From: Gammaproteobacteria bacterium
GTDB taxonomy: Bacteria; Pseudomonadota; Gammaproteobacteria; Chromatiales; Chromatiaceae
DNA: 5,898 nt
Reading direction: 5' to 3'
Assembly (NCBI GenBank): GCA_019136395.1
Contig: JAGVUH010000095.1
Location: forward strand, 1 to 5,898
Part shown: piece by piece, positions 5,877 to 5,898 of the stretch
Layout: every line of letters begins with the position of its first letter
How positions within the stretch are numbered: position 1 is the stretch's first letter
Position numbers and translations under genes: made by a program
The notes under the pieces: generated by a model
Database searches by the model: none
The model's input: the letters and a program-made list of their open reading frames with translations, nothing else
Told to the model about the DNA's origin: nothing

Positions 5877-5898
5877 AGCCCCAAATCCCGGCCCAGGT
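5582..5898 (+). pseudogene. Displaced continuation of the type IIG enzyme, runs off the edge
   Basis: This frame is open from at least 5582 to the window end. It reads GDFLFLLSRATLLG, then SPVERLASQTHSEEERITKAFY, then FYRDLRLDLFHQLRRDNPP, exactly the helical linker expected after the nuclease domain in Eco57I-like proteins. It has no start codon or ribosome binding site of its own. Joining it to the upstream frame needs a net -1 shift, so the gene is equivalent to one base deleted, or a longer deletion not divisible by three, somewhere in about 5555-5590. The end of the visible part (about 5775-5898) is an Ala/Gln-rich repeat tract. Confidence 0.65.
5775..5870 (+). repeat. Degenerate QAA(D/N) coding repeat
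   Basis: Three similar 15-base units, TCCAGGCTGCGGACC (5775-5789), TCCAGGCCGCGAACC (5808-5822) and TCCAAGCCGCGAATC (5856-5870), encode QAAD, QAAN and QAAN in the displaced frame of the restriction gene. The spacing is uneven (33 and 48 bases, both multiples of three). They make a low-complexity insertion in the linker. Confidence 0.35.

Overview
The window looks like high-GC proteobacterial DNA, most likely a gammaproteobacterium of the purple-sulfur or sulfur-oxidising kind. This is an impression from GC-rich third codon positions and from the style of the proteins; no marker gene is present. Three complete protein genes, one broken gene that runs off the right edge, and a non-coding left end can be supported.

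Layout. Positions 1-425 hold no convincing gene. They carry a good sigma70-type promoter pointing off the left edge, a nested inverted repeat and a compact cluster of TTCACG/CGTGAA half-sites. Positions 426-1133 (minus strand) encode a small exported protein of unknown function. A 186-bp divergent intergenic region follows, dense with inverted repeats that can be drawn as a cloverleaf. Positions 1320-3305 (plus) encode a membrane-bound CHASE2 class III nucleotidyl cyclase, by its active-site residues an adenylate cyclase of the Lys/Thr (IIIb) type. A 203-bp gap with a weak terminator-like hairpin comes next. Positions 3509-5011 (plus) encode an MscS-type channel with a C-terminal cyclic-nucleotide-binding domain. 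After 43 bp, with a near-perfect ribosome binding site, position 5055 starts the N-terminal nuclease part of an Eco57I-like (type IIG) restriction-modification enzyme. Its reading frame breaks near 5555-5590 and continues in another frame to the window end.

How the genes may work together. The cyclase and the channel form a plausible local second-messenger circuit: CHASE2 senses something in the periplasm, the cyclase makes cAMP, and the neighbouring channel has an intact cAMP-binding cassette and would open or close in response. The divergent exported protein would sit in the same compartment as the CHASE2 domain and may be an accessory or ligand-presenting factor. This is inference from gene order and domain content. 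The restriction gene appears unrelated and, as read here, broken.
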